Assembly: GCA_024742665.1 (NCBI GenBank)
Contig: JANSYA010000003.1
Span: 62,001-126,000 of the forward strand
Source: a bacterium
GTDB lineage: Bacteria; Spirochaetota; Leptospiria; Leptospirales; Leptonemataceae
DNA length: 64,000 bases
Direction of reading: 5' to 3'
The notes below the pieces were generated by a model, which was not told where the DNA came from, did not search any database, and saw only the letters and a list, made by a program, of their open reading frames with translations. This document shows positions 45,942-55,940 of this stretch, piece after piece (the first letter of the stretch is position 1; every line of letters starts with the position of its first letter). A program made the position numbers and the translations under genes.

Positions 45942-46102
45942 AGGGCACCCCGTCGCTCTGACTATGCCGCGGAAATTACGGCTGAGGCGCCAGTCATTTT
46001 TCCCGGAACCTCCGATCTGATGTTCGACAAACGTAAGTTTCCTGTGAATTTACGCGCCCCGGTAAACATATACCGGTCGCCGCGTATAATTCGACGACGC
46101 CT

Positions 46103-47911
46103 TCAGCGCGCGGCGAGATAACGACCGAAGCCGCGCTCGCGTCCAACGCCCGGCTGCAGGACTCCCGCTTCGACAACCACGCGGCCGTTTACAAACACAG
46201 TCCGCACCGCGCGATCGTTTCGGCGCACAAGCCGGACCAGGCCGCCGAAGTCGTCGGACATCGGCGCTTCGTGAAACTCTTCGACCGATTCGTCCAGAGC
46301 GGTCGGATCGACGATCGCTATGTCCCCCCGACAGCCTTCACGCAGAAATCCCGTGCGCAGGCCGAACCAGTCGGCGATCTCGCCGGTCAATCGCCAGACC
46401 GCTTTCTCGATCGGCATAATCGGCCGGCCGGCCTGTTCCGCGTCGCGCACCATCTTCAGCAGGCGCAGCGGAAAATTATAGTGGGCCATGTTGCGTAGAT
46501 GCGCGCCGGCGTCGGAGAAGCCGATCAATACGTCGGGATGGCTGACGATATAGCGCAGCGACTTCGCGCGGTCGTTGGCGACGACGGTGTACCAGCGAAT
46601 GTCGTTGCCGTGCTCCGCGCACAGGTCCAGAAAAACTTCGACGACGTGCTGACCCCGCTCCCGGGCGATGTCGACGAAGCTCTTGCCGATCAGACTGCCG
46701 TCCGGACACTCCACAATCTTCGACTGATTGAAATCGCGGTGAAAGACGCGGGGTAAAAATCGATTGGTCCACTGGCGGCGAAACCAGCGGCGATATTTCT
46801 TGTCTTTTAATAGATCGCGTCGCTCATCCAGATCCGTGAGATGCAAAGCCGCCGTGCCCGCGCCGAATTCTTCGAAGACGACCAGGTCGACGCCGTCGGC
46901 GTACAGATCGAAGATTTCCGGCAGGGCCTGCAATCGAATGTCGGCCCGCAGCAGCCGATTAAATATTTTCAGCAGCCAGCCGACCAGACGATAGAGCATG
47001 CGATTCGAACGCGGGTCCATCAGGGATATGATCGTGGTTTTGAGTTTCTTACGCAAGAGGCCGGTGCTCTGGGCGAAAAACAAAAACACGTTGTACTTCG
47101 TCGATACGTTCGGCACGCCCTGGAAGATTCGACCGCGACGACGCAGCACTGCGTTTAATTTGCGAAACTCCGACCAGCGCGCAAACGTCGAGGGCAGCGG
47201 CTTGCTGCGATGGCGGGCGCCGTCCATCTTATCCCAGGTCAGCGTATTCACCGAGAGTCCGAGATAGCCGGCGTCGAGTCCTTCTTCGATCAGCGCGATC
47301 ATCGCCTGCATTTCTTTCGGCGTTGGCTTGATCTTTCGATCGAGGGCGCGATCCAGACCCATCACGTGGGCGCGGATGGCGGAGTGACCGACAAAGCTCG
47401 CGACGTTCGGGCCCAGAGGCAATTGATCCAGATGCCGCGCGTATTCCGTGAGCGTGCTCCAGTCTTTTTTCGACTGCAATAAAGGCAAGACGTAGCGCCG
47501 GGGAATCGCTTCGACGCGACTGAACATATCGGCCAGATCTTCGGGCGTGCCCAGGGCCAGCGAAAGCGAACAGCTCCCCAGGGCCACGGTCGTCACCCCG
47601 TGACGCAGACTTTCGCTGAGCTCCGGCTGCGCTTCGATTTCCGCGTCGTAGTGCGTATGAAAATCGATGAAGCCGGGCATGACCCAGCAGCCCTCCGCGT
47701 CGATGACGCGTTCGGCGTCCGACGCAGGCGCGCCGCTTGCGTCGCTCTTTAATTCGGATGGTCCGGATGAAACGGACGGGGCAGCCGCCGCGTCGCGCTC
47801 AACGATCCGCGCCACGCGGCCGGCTTTCAGATACAGATCGCAGGGCCGGCCTGGCGCGCCGCTGCCGTCGAAAAAAGTGCCGCCGCGAATGAGAGTATCG
47901 AATTCATGCAT
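46103..47911 (-). CDS. D-aminoacylase/N-acyl-D-amino-acid deacylase-type amidohydrolase
   Basis: A 602-residue amidohydrolase. Metal-binding features are GFIDFHTHYDAEI (HxH), LGSCSLSLALG (the Cys that bridges metal in this subfamily), FVGHSAIR and the late FSDAGAH with the catalytic Asp. The N- and C-terminal parts form the usual small beta sandwich (FDTLIRGGTFFDGSG ... AVRTVFVNGRVVVEAG). Members remove acyl groups from N-acyl-D-amino acids or act on related cyclic amides. An inserted Ala/Ser/Asp-rich stretch at about 41-66 is a loop in the sandwich. It stands alone on its strand, with 161 bases before the PilZ gene. Exact substrate unknown. Confidence 0.85.
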   Translation of the reverse strand: MHEFDTLIRGGTFFDGSGAPGRPCDLYLKAGRVARIVERDAAAAPSVSSGPSELKSDASGAPASDAERVIDAEGCWVMPGFIDFHTHYDAEIEAQPELSESLRHGVTTVALGSCSLSLALGTPEDLADMFSRVEAIPRRYVLPLLQSKKDWSTLTEYARHLDQLPLGPNVASFVGHSAIRAHVMGLDRALDRKIKPTPKEMQAMIALIEEGLDAGYLGLSVNTLTWDKMDGARHRSKPLPSTFARWSEFRKLNAVLRRRGRIFQGVPNVSTKYNVFLFFAQSTGLLRKKLKTTIISLMDPRSNRMLYRLVGWLLKIFNRLLRADIRLQALPEIFDLYADGVDLVVFEEFGAGTAALHLTDLDERRDLLKDKKYRRWFRRQWTNRFLPRVFHRDFNQSKIVECPDGSLIGKSFVDIARERGQHVVEVFLDLCAEHGNDIRWYTVVANDRAKSLRYIVSHPDVLIGFSDAGAHLRNMAHYNFPLRLLKMVRDAEQAGRPIMPIEKAVWRLTGEIADWFGLRTGFLREGCRGDIAIVDPTALDESVEEFHEAPMSDDFGGLVRLVRRNDRAVRTVFVNGRVVVEAGVLQPGVGRERGFGRYLAAR

Positions 47912-48059
47912 ATGATCCGCCTGCCCCCGCAGGGACTCCGGCGCAGTCTCGCTCCAGCGAAGAACCGGTCAATCAATCTCAGGCGACGGTGCGTCGCAAA
48001 AATAAAAAAGATGTGCTTGAAATCGCCTGCGCGCGTCTAATTGTTTCGGCTCAAACTAT

Positions 48060-50099
48060 ATGCGTAACTCCGACAGCACTCAAACATTTCTGACTCGCCT
48101 GAAAAAAGAAATCCCCCGCCTGGTCGGACTGGGAATGCTCGGCGAAGACCAGGGACGCAAGATCCTGGATTTCTATACTCTGGAGGCAAGCGACCAGGAC
48201 GCGTCGCGGGCTCACGCGAAGACCGAAAAATTTAAGTCGCGCATCCCCGCCATCGTAATCGGGATCGCCGTTTTGTTGATCGGCGTCGGCCTGATCTTCT
48301 TTTATGCGGCCAACTGGCGCTGGATGCCGCCGACGGCGAAGCTGATCCAGGTCTTTTTATTGTTGGCGACGATCTACGGCGCCGCGTACTATTTGCTGTT
48401 CGTGCGAAGGTACGAGATTGTCGGCCGCGGTCTGATGCTGCTCGGCATGCTCGGTTACGGCGCGGCCATTGGACTGATCGCGCAGATCTATCATATTAGC
48501 AGCCAGCCATCGAACGGCGTGCTCGCCTGGCTTCTGGGAGTGCTCGCGCTTTCGATCGTCATGCGCGAGACCTGGGGTTATTTCCTGGCCGCCCTGCTCG
48601 CCTTCATCTGGAACTCCTGGGTCGCGGACGGAAGCGGCTACGGCAATCCCAACTATGTCTTCGTCGTCTTTCCTTTGCTGCTTGGCTGGCTCTTCTATCG
48701 CGAAAAATCTCCCGTCGGCGTGCTGATCGCCGCCGGGTTGTTCTTCATCTGGTACTATCAGGTCAATTTCATCTGGCTCGATCGCCTCGACGCCGCCGTA
48801 AACGCTTCGAATGCGAAGGCGCTCCTTGCCGATACAACAACCGCCGAAACGGGCACGCTCGGCGAAGCTTCGATCCAGGCCGCTCTCGTGGCGCTGCTGT
48901 TTACCCACGCTGCGATCGGCGTGGTGCTTTTGGCCTGCGCCCGCCTGCGAGACCGCGAATTCATGTTCGCGCCCTCGGGAATCTTAACGCTGGTCGCCTG
49001 GCTGATGATTGTGGCACCCTTCTCGGGCCTTTCCTGGCCGATTGAATTCGAATTCGGGGCCTACGCCCTGACCGCCGAAACCTGGCCCTTCGTCCTGCAA
49101 CAGATTGGCTTTACCGCCCTGGCGGCCGGCCTCCTGGTGGTGCTCTTAAAACGCGGCGATGACGTGCGTCTACCCGGCGGGATCCTCGCCTTCGCGCTGC
49201 TCGCCATGATCGTGCCGATGGGAATCCAGTCGGCGCTGCTGATCTATTCGTACGTGGGGCTGCTGCTTTTAATCGGCGGCATGCTTTATTTCGCGTACGC
49301 CGACCGCACCCGCGACGGCGAAGCGCGACGCACGGATCGCTTCGCGGCCATCGCCTTCACGGTGATCACCCTGGTCGTGAAAGGCGTCGGTCTGCTGATT
49401 CTGGCCTTAGATAGCGACGACTTCTTTGTCGCCTACGGCACGGGTTTCATTATTTTCGCGACGGTGATTTTTTTAATCAATCAGTTCGCGCGCGATTCGC
49501 TTAAAAAAACATTCGGCGCCGCAGACGCCCGCACCCTGGCCTATCGCGGCGGCATTATCGACGGCGCCTGCGCGATCGCGGTCTTCGGGATGATGTACGC
49601 GATGTCCTTCGAGATGTCGGAACAAAATTCGATCTTCACGGCCAGTTCCATCGTGATCGTGCTGATCGCTTTATTCGTGACGATCGCTCTGGGCCTCTTC
49701 GCGGTCCTCTGGATGCGCGGAGCGGAACGCCTGCCTCTGGCGCTGTCCGGCGTGATCTTTTTCAGTTCGCTCCTGACGCTCTTCATGGCGAATCCCCAGG
49801 TGCCGGGCATCGTCTATTCGCTGTTTTTTAATTTTCTGATCTTTCTTATGACCGGCGTGCTGATCTATTATAGCACGCGGATCTCATCGATCGCTCTGGC
49901 GAATTTCGCCATCGCCGGGCTCGTGATTCAAATCATGACCCGCTACTTCGACTGGTTCTGGGATCTGCTGAGCGGCTCGGTGCTGTTTATCGTGACCGGT
50001 CTGTTGGTGCTCGTCGGCGGTTTTCTATTAGAACGCAATCGCCGCCGCCTGATTGCGACGATTCAAGAAAACGACGCGGAGGGAGATTCGGCCCGCTGA
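48060..50099 (+). CDS. DUF2157-type polytopic membrane protein
   Basis: A 679-residue protein with a cytoplasmic N-terminal helix pair (about 8-45, LVGLGMLGEDQGRKILDFY) and then about eighteen hydrophobic segments. The block GLIFFYAANWRWMPPTAKL and GLIAQIYHISSQPSNGVLAWLLG is the DUF2157 signature. Members are often encoded beside GDYXXLXY-domain proteins, and such a gene follows here after 68 bases. The function of the pair is not established; a membrane transport or envelope role is usually guessed. No ribosome-binding site is obvious before the ATG. Confidence 0.85.
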   Translation: MRNSDSTQTFLTRLKKEIPRLVGLGMLGEDQGRKILDFYTLEASDQDASRAHAKTEKFKSRIPAIVIGIAVLLIGVGLIFFYAANWRWMPPTAKLIQVFLLLATIYGAAYYLLFVRRYEIVGRGLMLLGMLGYGAAIGLIAQIYHISSQPSNGVLAWLLGVLALSIVMRETWGYFLAALLAFIWNSWVADGSGYGNPNYVFVVFPLLLGWLFYREKSPVGVLIAAGLFFIWYYQVNFIWLDRLDAAVNASNAKALLADTTTAETGTLGEASIQAALVALLFTHAAIGVVLLACARLRDREFMFAPSGILTLVAWLMIVAPFSGLSWPIEFEFGAYALTAETWPFVLQQIGFTALAAGLLVVLLKRGDDVRLPGGILAFALLAMIVPMGIQSALLIYSYVGLLLLIGGMLYFAYADRTRDGEARRTDRFAAIAFTVITLVVKGVGLLILALDSDDFFVAYGTGFIIFATVIFLINQFARDSLKKTFGAADARTLAYRGGIIDGACAIAVFGMMYAMSFEMSEQNSIFTASSIVIVLIALFVTIALGLFAVLWMRGAERLPLALSGVIFFSSLLTLFMANPQVPGIVYSLFFNFLIFLMTGVLIYYSTRISSIALANFAIAGLVIQIMTRYFDWFWDLLSGSVLFIVTGLLVLVGGFLLERNRRRLIATIQENDAEGDSAR

Positions 50100-50167
50100 G
50101 CCGGGCGCGCAATCTTCAGGCCCATTCCCGGGAACGCAAAGACGCTAATATACACGAAACAAAACCT

Positions 50168-50818
50168 ATGAAAGTACTGATCACCGCACTGAAAAATATC
50201 CTGCGAAACTACAGGCCGCAGCTCTTCCTGGGCATCGTCGTCGTGCAGCTGCTGGTGCTGGCGGGCATGGTCGTCAAACGCCAGCAGCTCCTGGCCAGTC
50301 CCAATTCCGCGCTGCTGCAGTGCGAACCCGTCGACCCGCGCAGCCTGCTCTCGGGCGACTACGTTATCCTGCGCTATACCATTTCCGATTTCAATCCCCG
50401 GGAAATGCAGAGACTGAATATCTACAAAGAATCGTACGCGTACGACGAGACCGTCTACGTGGCCCTGGAGCCGGGCGCGGCTTCCGGCGATCCCCACCGG
50501 GCGGTCGCGCTGTCGAAGGACCTGGCCAAACTGCGCGAAAAGCACGAGCTGATCCTGCGCGGAAAGTCTCAGAGGGACTACCAATTCCCGGCGGAGAACG
50601 ACGGCGAGACTCGCGTCGAATTCGATAACGATTTCGACGACTGGCGCGAAGGCCTGAGTCTCAGGTACGGCGTCGAAGAATATTTTGTGCCGCAGTACGA
50701 AGGCCTGGCCATCGAAAATGATATAGCGAAAACGACCGTCGAGGTCGCGCTTGCGGCTTCCGGAGAAAGCGCCATTCGCCGCCTGTTTCTTGATGGCGAA
50801 GAAGTCCTGTTCTATTGA
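50168..50818 (+). CDS. GDYXXLXY-domain protein
   Basis: A 216-residue protein with one N-terminal membrane helix (about 18-36, LFLGIVVVQLLVLAGMVV) and an exported domain containing SGDYVILRY (the GDYxxLxY motif, about 62-70) and, later, LSLRYGVEEYFVPQYEGLAIE, the second conserved block of the family. It is the expected partner of the DUF2157 protein upstream. The next gene begins nine bases after its stop, so the four genes from 48060 to 53847 look like one operon. The biochemical role is unknown. Confidence 0.88.
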   Translation: MKVLITALKNILRNYRPQLFLGIVVVQLLVLAGMVVKRQQLLASPNSALLQCEPVDPRSLLSGDYVILRYTISDFNPREMQRLNIYKESYAYDETVYVALEPGAASGDPHRAVALSKDLAKLREKHELILRGKSQRDYQFPAENDGETRVEFDNDFDDWREGLSLRYGVEEYFVPQYEGLAIENDIAKTTVEVALAASGESAIRRLFLDGEEVLFY

Positions 50819-50827
50819 GTGTGACTC

Positions 50828-51823
50828 ATGGATTCGAACGATTCTTCAGGAAACTCCGGCTCGCCTTATGCCCATGATCGGGCGGCGGCTGCCGCCGCAG
50901 CGGGAACCGCGAAATGGCGCACGCGCGGACTGCAGGCCCTGTTCATCGCCGGCTGCGTGACGGCGGTCTACCTGTTGTATCAGCAAGAACCCGCGGGGCC
51001 CGGGGTGGGCTCTGAGCGCGCGCCCGTCGCTTCGGAGACGATCTATGCGAGCTCGGAGCTGGACGCGGCCGAACCGAATGCGAATCAGTACGACGGCGGC
51101 CCGATCGTGATCGAATTGTTTACTTCCCAGGGATGCTCCAGCTGTCCGCCGGCCGATCGCGTGCTTTCGCTGCTGCGCCAGACCGGACAGATCGACGGCA
51201 TCCCGATCGTAACTCTCTCGGAACACGTCGATTACTGGAATCGTCTGGGCTGGACTGATCCCTACTCCCAGGCGGTCTTCAGCGATCGCCAGGCGGCCTA
51301 CGCCCGTTCCATTAACCGATCGAATCGGATTTATACGCCCCAGATGGTCGTCGACGGCCGCGAAGAATTCGTCGGTCACAACCTGCGCCGCGCGACCGAA
51401 GCCGTGCGCAGGGCCGCGACTCGCAGACGCATACCCCTGGAACTAACAGTTGCGCGCGAGGGATCGACCGGGACTGTCGCGAAGGTCCGCGTGCCCGCCA
51501 GCGCGGCCGCCCGGACCGCAACAAACGGCGCAAGCGCGAACTCGATCTTAGCCGGCGCTGAGCTGATCGTAGTCGTCAGCGAAGACGGCCTGGACGATCG
51601 CGTCAAGCGGGGCGAAAACGCGGGACACACTCTGCGCCACGACGGCGTCGTCCGCCGTTTGATTCGCACACAGGCTCCCGCGTCCATTGGAGAATCAACG
51701 ACGGTCCGACTGGAATTAGAACCGGACTGGCGCGTCGCAAATTTGCGCGTCGTCGCCTGGCTTGCGAACCGCGAGAGCCAGGAGATCCAGGCTGCGGCAA
51801 GCGCCGGCATTCCCACGCAATGA
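50828..51823 (+). CDS. DUF1223 thioredoxin-like exported protein
   Basis: The 331-residue product has an N-terminal membrane helix (about 35-51, LQALFIAGCVTAVYLLY) and a DUF1223 domain (about 92-325). The domain opens with IVIELFTSQGCSSCPPADRV, where Cys103 and Cys106 form a CxxC redox pair. SEHVDYWNRLGWTDPYS and YTPQMVVDGREEFVG follow the family. The fold is thioredoxin-like and probably works in the periplasm as an oxidoreductase, though partners are not known. Its stop overlaps the next gene by four bases (ATGA). The C-terminal 130 residues are Ala/Arg-rich strands. Confidence 0.88.
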   Translation: MDSNDSSGNSGSPYAHDRAAAAAAAGTAKWRTRGLQALFIAGCVTAVYLLYQQEPAGPGVGSERAPVASETIYASSELDAAEPNANQYDGGPIVIELFTSQGCSSCPPADRVLSLLRQTGQIDGIPIVTLSEHVDYWNRLGWTDPYSQAVFSDRQAAYARSINRSNRIYTPQMVVDGREEFVGHNLRRATEAVRRAATRRRIPLELTVAREGSTGTVAKVRVPASAAARTATNGASANSILAGAELIVVVSEDGLDDRVKRGENAGHTLRHDGVVRRLIRTQAPASIGESTTVRLELEPDWRVANLRVVAWLANRESQEIQAAASAGIPTQ

Positions 51824-53847
51824 TCGCGCGGCGCGTAGTTTCCCCGATCCGAATTCTCTCCCTGGCCCTGAGCCTGGCCTGCACGACTCTGTTCGCCGCC
51901 GGCTGTGCGAGCGGTCCGCCGCCCCGGCCGGCCAATCTCGCCGCGGGCGATCTTTCGTATCTGAAAGAGTACATGACCTGGTACATGCATTCCAGCATGG
52001 ACCGCCTGGACCTGACCGGACTGAGCTTCGCCCTCTTTAACTCAGAGGGACCGCTCTGGAGCGGCGGCCTGGGCTATGCCGATCGCGAAGCCGGATCGAT
52101 CGCCGATGAAAATACGATCTATATGGTCGCATCCATTTCGAAGATGATTACCGCCACGGCCGTGATGCAGCTGCAGGAATCCGGCAAACTGAATCTGGAC
52201 GCACCTTTGCGCGCGGCCGTGCCGGATTTTTCGATTCAGTCGCGCTTCGCGACGAATTCGCCCGAGCGGCCGGCCGGCGACGGCATCACTCTGCGCAATA
52301 TCCTGTCGCATCACTCCGGCCTGCCTTCGGATTATCTGTACGGCTTTTATTATCGGCGGCCCGACGCTCCGGCGGATCTCGGCGCGCGTTTCGGAAGACT
52401 GCCGCGATTGCTCTCGAAGGAATACGTGAGCGCGCCGCCGAATCGCATTTTCGCGTACAGCAATTTGGGTTATAGCCTGGCCGGCGTCGCCGTCGCGCGG
52501 GCGGCCATGACGCCGGAGCAACAACGAAAGCAGCAACAGAATCGAGCAGGCCTCGTGCTGCAGTCTTTCGAGAACTACGTTCAGAAACGCATCTTCACCC
52601 CGCTGCGAATGCATCGCTCGACCTTTCGTTCTCCCGAGAGTCTGCCCGCGGCGATTCGCCGCGAACGCAGCTATGCCGCTCCCTACGACGGCCAGGCTCG
52701 CGTTCCCGCGCCCCGTCTGCGCGATACCCCGGCGGGCGGGCTGTACAGCAGCGCCGCCGACCTGGGAAAATTCACCCGCATGCTCCTGCGTCGCGGAATC
52801 GGTCCCGGCGAATCAGGCGGATCGCAGCGCGTCCTGGGCGAAGCCAGCGTTCGCGGTATGCTGCGATCCCAAAACGCGAGCCCCCTGGACGGCGACTTTC
52901 GCATCGGCGTGGGACTCTTTCTGGATCCACGCGAAGTGCCGGGCGATCTGTCGGTCGGCCACGGCGGCGATCTGCCGCCCTTTCATGGCGCGATTTTATT
53001 TTCGCCCGCGCGCGGACTGGGCGCGGTCGTCCTGACGAATTCGAACAGCAGCTCCGGCGAAATGCGTAAGATCGCAGCGGAGTTCGTGCGCGCCGCGATC
53101 GAAGCCCGCACCGGTCAAAAGCCGCCGGCCCGGCGAGGGCTTGCCCCGCCCGTTGCGGAAGCGGCTCTTGAGCCCCCCTGCGAAATTTGCAAACACTACA
53201 CCGCCTACGCGGGCGAGTATGCGGCGGCCTCGGGGATCCTGCGCGTCCTGCACGAACGCGACGATCCGAACCGCCTCGATCTCGAAATCCAGGGATCGCG
53301 CCTGGAAATGATTCCCCGAACCGACGGCAGCTTCAGCGTGCGCTATCGTCTCTGGAGTCTGATCCCCCTCGATCTACCGGCCCTGCGCTCGATGCGCGTG
53401 CGATTTTTACGAGATCCGGAATCGGGCGAAGATATGATCGGCATTTACGCCGAAGACGTGCCGGTCACCCTCGGCGCGCGCAGGCCGGCGTCATCGATCG
53501 GGCTCTCCCCCGCCTGGCTGGCGCGACTGGGATCGTATCGAGTCTGCAATCGAGTGCCGGGCGGGCGGCGCTACGAACTCCTGCGAAATATAAAATTAGT
53601 TTACGATCCGGAACACCGCATGTTGAAACTCGCGTCGGTCGCCACGGTCCTCAAGCCGGACGCCATGATCCTGGCCCTGCATCGCCTGGGCGATCAGGAG
53701 GCGGTCGTCTACGGCCTGGGACGCCACCAGGGCGATTCTCTGCGCGTCGAAGACCGCCCGGCAGATTCCGCGGACGGCACCGCCGCAAATCAAAGGCGCG
53801 ACATCCTGTGGTACTCGGGCTTTCGTCTGTGTCCGTCCGGCGGCTGA
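51820..53847 (+). CDS. Serine beta-lactamase-family lipoprotein (class C/esterase-like)
   Basis: A 675-residue lipoprotein: signal peptide ending FAAGC (Cys29), then a beta-lactamase/penicillin-binding-type domain (about 40-420). The catalytic SxxK is S105-I-S-K108, the second motif is Y213-S-N215, and the third is H381-G-G. Motif order and spacing fit class C-like serine hydrolases (esterases, D-peptidases and beta-lactamases). A C-terminal domain of about 230 residues (TAYAGEYAAASGILRV...) is beta-rich, as in lipocalin-like tails of these enzymes. The Gln-rich patch at 238-246 is a loop. Translation is coupled to the DUF1223 gene. The substrate, peptidoglycan or small ester, cannot be decided. 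Confidence 0.87.
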   Translation: MIARRVVSPIRILSLALSLACTTLFAAGCASGPPPRPANLAAGDLSYLKEYMTWYMHSSMDRLDLTGLSFALFNSEGPLWSGGLGYADREAGSIADENTIYMVASISKMITATAVMQLQESGKLNLDAPLRAAVPDFSIQSRFATNSPERPAGDGITLRNILSHHSGLPSDYLYGFYYRRPDAPADLGARFGRLPRLLSKEYVSAPPNRIFAYSNLGYSLAGVAVARAAMTPEQQRKQQQNRAGLVLQSFENYVQKRIFTPLRMHRSTFRSPESLPAAIRRERSYAAPYDGQARVPAPRLRDTPAGGLYSSAADLGKFTRMLLRRGIGPGESGGSQRVLGEASVRGMLRSQNASPLDGDFRIGVGLFLDPREVPGDLSVGHGGDLPPFHGAILFSPARGLGAVVLTNSNSSSGEMRKIAAEFVRAAIEARTGQKPPARRGLAPPVAEAALEPPCEICKHYTAYAGEYAAASGILRVLHERDDPNRLDLEIQGSRLEMIPRTDGSFSVRYRLWSLIPLDLPALRSMRVRFLRDPESGEDMIGIYAEDVPVTLGARRPASSIGLSPAWLARLGSYRVCNRVPGGRRYELLRNIKLVYDPEHRMLKLASVATVLKPDAMILALHRLGDQEAVVYGLGRHQGDSLRVEDRPADSADGTAANQRRDILWYSGFRLCPSGG

Positions 53848-53884
53848 GCCTGCGCCGGCCGGGCTCGAATTAAATCAGATCAGA

Positions 53885-55720
53885 TCAAATCAGGCCGTGC
53901 AGGCTGCCGCCGGGGGCGAAGAGCCGATCGACGCGTTCGGTGACCTTCGGATCTTCCAAAAGCGGCGGCGCGTGATGCGGCTTCACCCGGGCGTCAATGA
54001 TCAGCGGACCGCGACAGCCCCAGTGCTTGTGATCGACGAAGCTGTCGACGCCGTATATATCGTGCGATGGGTTCGATCGAGTAAAGACGGCCCATAAAAA
54101 ATTATTCAGCTTGCGCGCGACGAATTCGCTGTCGTCGACCAGCAAGATCAGCGGCAGGCCCTTCCATTGACTCACGCCGCTTTTCAGCGCGGCGGCGAAT
54201 TTCTGCGCCTGGGCTTCGCCGGCCTTCGCGTTCTTGAAGGGCGGCGCCTGCACCGCGACGATACCGGGCAGAACTATGCGCGGATCTTTATAGCCCGCCG
54301 GCAATCGCAGCTTCGACGAGAGGCGGTCTTTTAATTTTCGCACGGGCGCCCCGGCCGCCGCGATCACGACTTTGGATCCCTGGTTAAAGCCGGTGCCGGA
54401 ATAGTCGAGGGTATCGATGGTCGTGCGCGTTTGAAAGTGCAGATCCCGCGTCCAGTCGACGCGCTCCAGGACATGCGAAAGAAAACGCGGCAGATCGTTG
54501 AGTCGCAGCTCCGGATCGTCTTCGCCGGCCGCGATAATCAAATATTTCGCAAGCGAAGCCTGGTTAAATCCTAAGATCGCATTGGCAATTGTTAAGATTT
54601 CCTGGGGCACGCGTTTGCCGTACGGCACATAACGTTCGCTGCCGATTGCAAGCAGCAGCGGATGCACGCCGGCCGCGTCGACCGCGTGCATTTCCCGCAG
54701 GCCCGGAATCGACACCGGCACCATCGGTCCGGTCATCTCGTGGATCAGCTTGCCGAAGGCCGTATCCTCTTGAGGCGGGCGACCGACGACCGTGAAGGGC
54801 CAGATCGCGTCTTTGCGGTGATAGACCGCTGCAACCCGCAGCACCGGGAACTCGTGTTTTAGAGAATAGTACCCGAGATGATCGCCGAAGGGGCCTTCGG
54901 GCAGGGTTTCGTTTTCGATCGTGCCGACGATGCAGAAATCCGCGTCGGTTGAAATTACGTGGCCCTGCTTGCGAGCGAAACGAAAGCTGCGACCGGCGAG
55001 CGCGCCCGCGAAAGCGGTTTCCGGCAGTCCTTCGGGAAGCGGCATGACAGCGGCGAATGTATGCGCCGGCGGACCGCCCACGAAAATACTGACCGGCAGC
55101 GATTTGCCGGCGGCCAGAGCCGATGCATGATGCACGCCGATGCCGCGATGAATCTGATAGTGTAAACCGATCTGTTCGTTCGTTCGATAGCGATTGCCCG
55201 CCATCTGCACGCGATACATTCCGAGATTCGATTTCAGTACCGAGGGCCGTTCGACGTCCTCGCTGTATACAATCGGCAGCGTGATAAAAGGACCGCCGTC
55301 TTTCGGCCAGCACTGAATCTGCGGCAGGCGGTCGATCGTCGTCTGGTGCTTGAGCACCGGTCCGGAGCGTACGCGCAGAGGCATCGCCTTCGGGCCGGCG
55401 AAGGGCACGCCGAGAAAATCCTGCGGGCGACGCAGGGCCGCGCCGGGATCGGCCTTGAGCTGAATCACAGCCTTCACGGCTTTGATCGTCTTGCGAAAGA
55501 TAAAACGCGCGCGGTCCGGATCGCCGAAGAGATTCGAGACGGCCGGAAAATCGCTGCCCTGCACGTTTTCGAAATACAGCGCGGGGCCGCCGGCTTCAAA
55601 GACCCGGCGGTGAATCTCCGCCATCTCCAGATGCGGATCGACGCTTTCGCTGATTCGAATCAGCTGATTTTTCTGGCGTTCCAGATCCTGAACGCAGTCT
55701 CGCATGCACTTATAGGCCAT
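53885..55720 (-). CDS. UbiD-family prenylated-FMN decarboxylase
   Basis: A 611-residue UbiD enzyme. Family marks include SNLGMYRVQ (Asn at the metal/prFMN site), RGIGVHHASAL, ENETLPEGPFGDHLGYYS (the catalytic Glu region) and the C-terminal WGCRGPLIIDAR. The length of about 610 fits the menaquinone-pathway type of UbiD decarboxylase more than the 490-residue ubiquinone type. These enzymes use prenylated FMN made by a UbiX partner, which is not in this window. TGGAGAA lies before the ATG. The role in quinone synthesis is an inference from length and family. It ends against the serine hydrolase gene with only 37 bases between. Confidence 0.85.
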   Translation of the reverse strand: MAYKCMRDCVQDLERQKNQLIRISESVDPHLEMAEIHRRVFEAGGPALYFENVQGSDFPAVSNLFGDPDRARFIFRKTIKAVKAVIQLKADPGAALRRPQDFLGVPFAGPKAMPLRVRSGPVLKHQTTIDRLPQIQCWPKDGGPFITLPIVYSEDVERPSVLKSNLGMYRVQMAGNRYRTNEQIGLHYQIHRGIGVHHASALAAGKSLPVSIFVGGPPAHTFAAVMPLPEGLPETAFAGALAGRSFRFARKQGHVISTDADFCIVGTIENETLPEGPFGDHLGYYSLKHEFPVLRVAAVYHRKDAIWPFTVVGRPPQEDTAFGKLIHEMTGPMVPVSIPGLREMHAVDAAGVHPLLLAIGSERYVPYGKRVPQEILTIANAILGFNQASLAKYLIIAAGEDDPELRLNDLPRFLSHVLERVDWTRDLHFQTRTTIDTLDYSGTGFNQGSKVVIAAAGAPVRKLKDRLSSKLRLPAGYKDPRIVLPGIVAVQAPPFKNAKAGEAQAQKFAAALKSGVSQWKGLPLILLVDDSEFVARKLNNFLWAVFTRSNPSHDIYGVDSFVDHKHWGCRGPLIIDARVKPHHAPPLLEDPKVTERVDRLFAPGGSLHGLI

Positions 55721-55940
55721 TCGTTCTCCAGCGGTCGCTTGATAATCAGCAGTAAGGGCAGCCGGGCGTCATTCAGCAACGGCTTTTTGTCGACCATATC
55801 GCCGATCGCGCAAAAACGAAAAAGTATCGCGTAAGAAAGGCTCGACACTCGCGGAATAGATTCGCCAATAGCTGCGACCGCCCCGCGTCGTCAGCCGGCG
55901 CGACCAGGCTTGATTCAAGAGCGGTCGGGAGCGAAATCAT

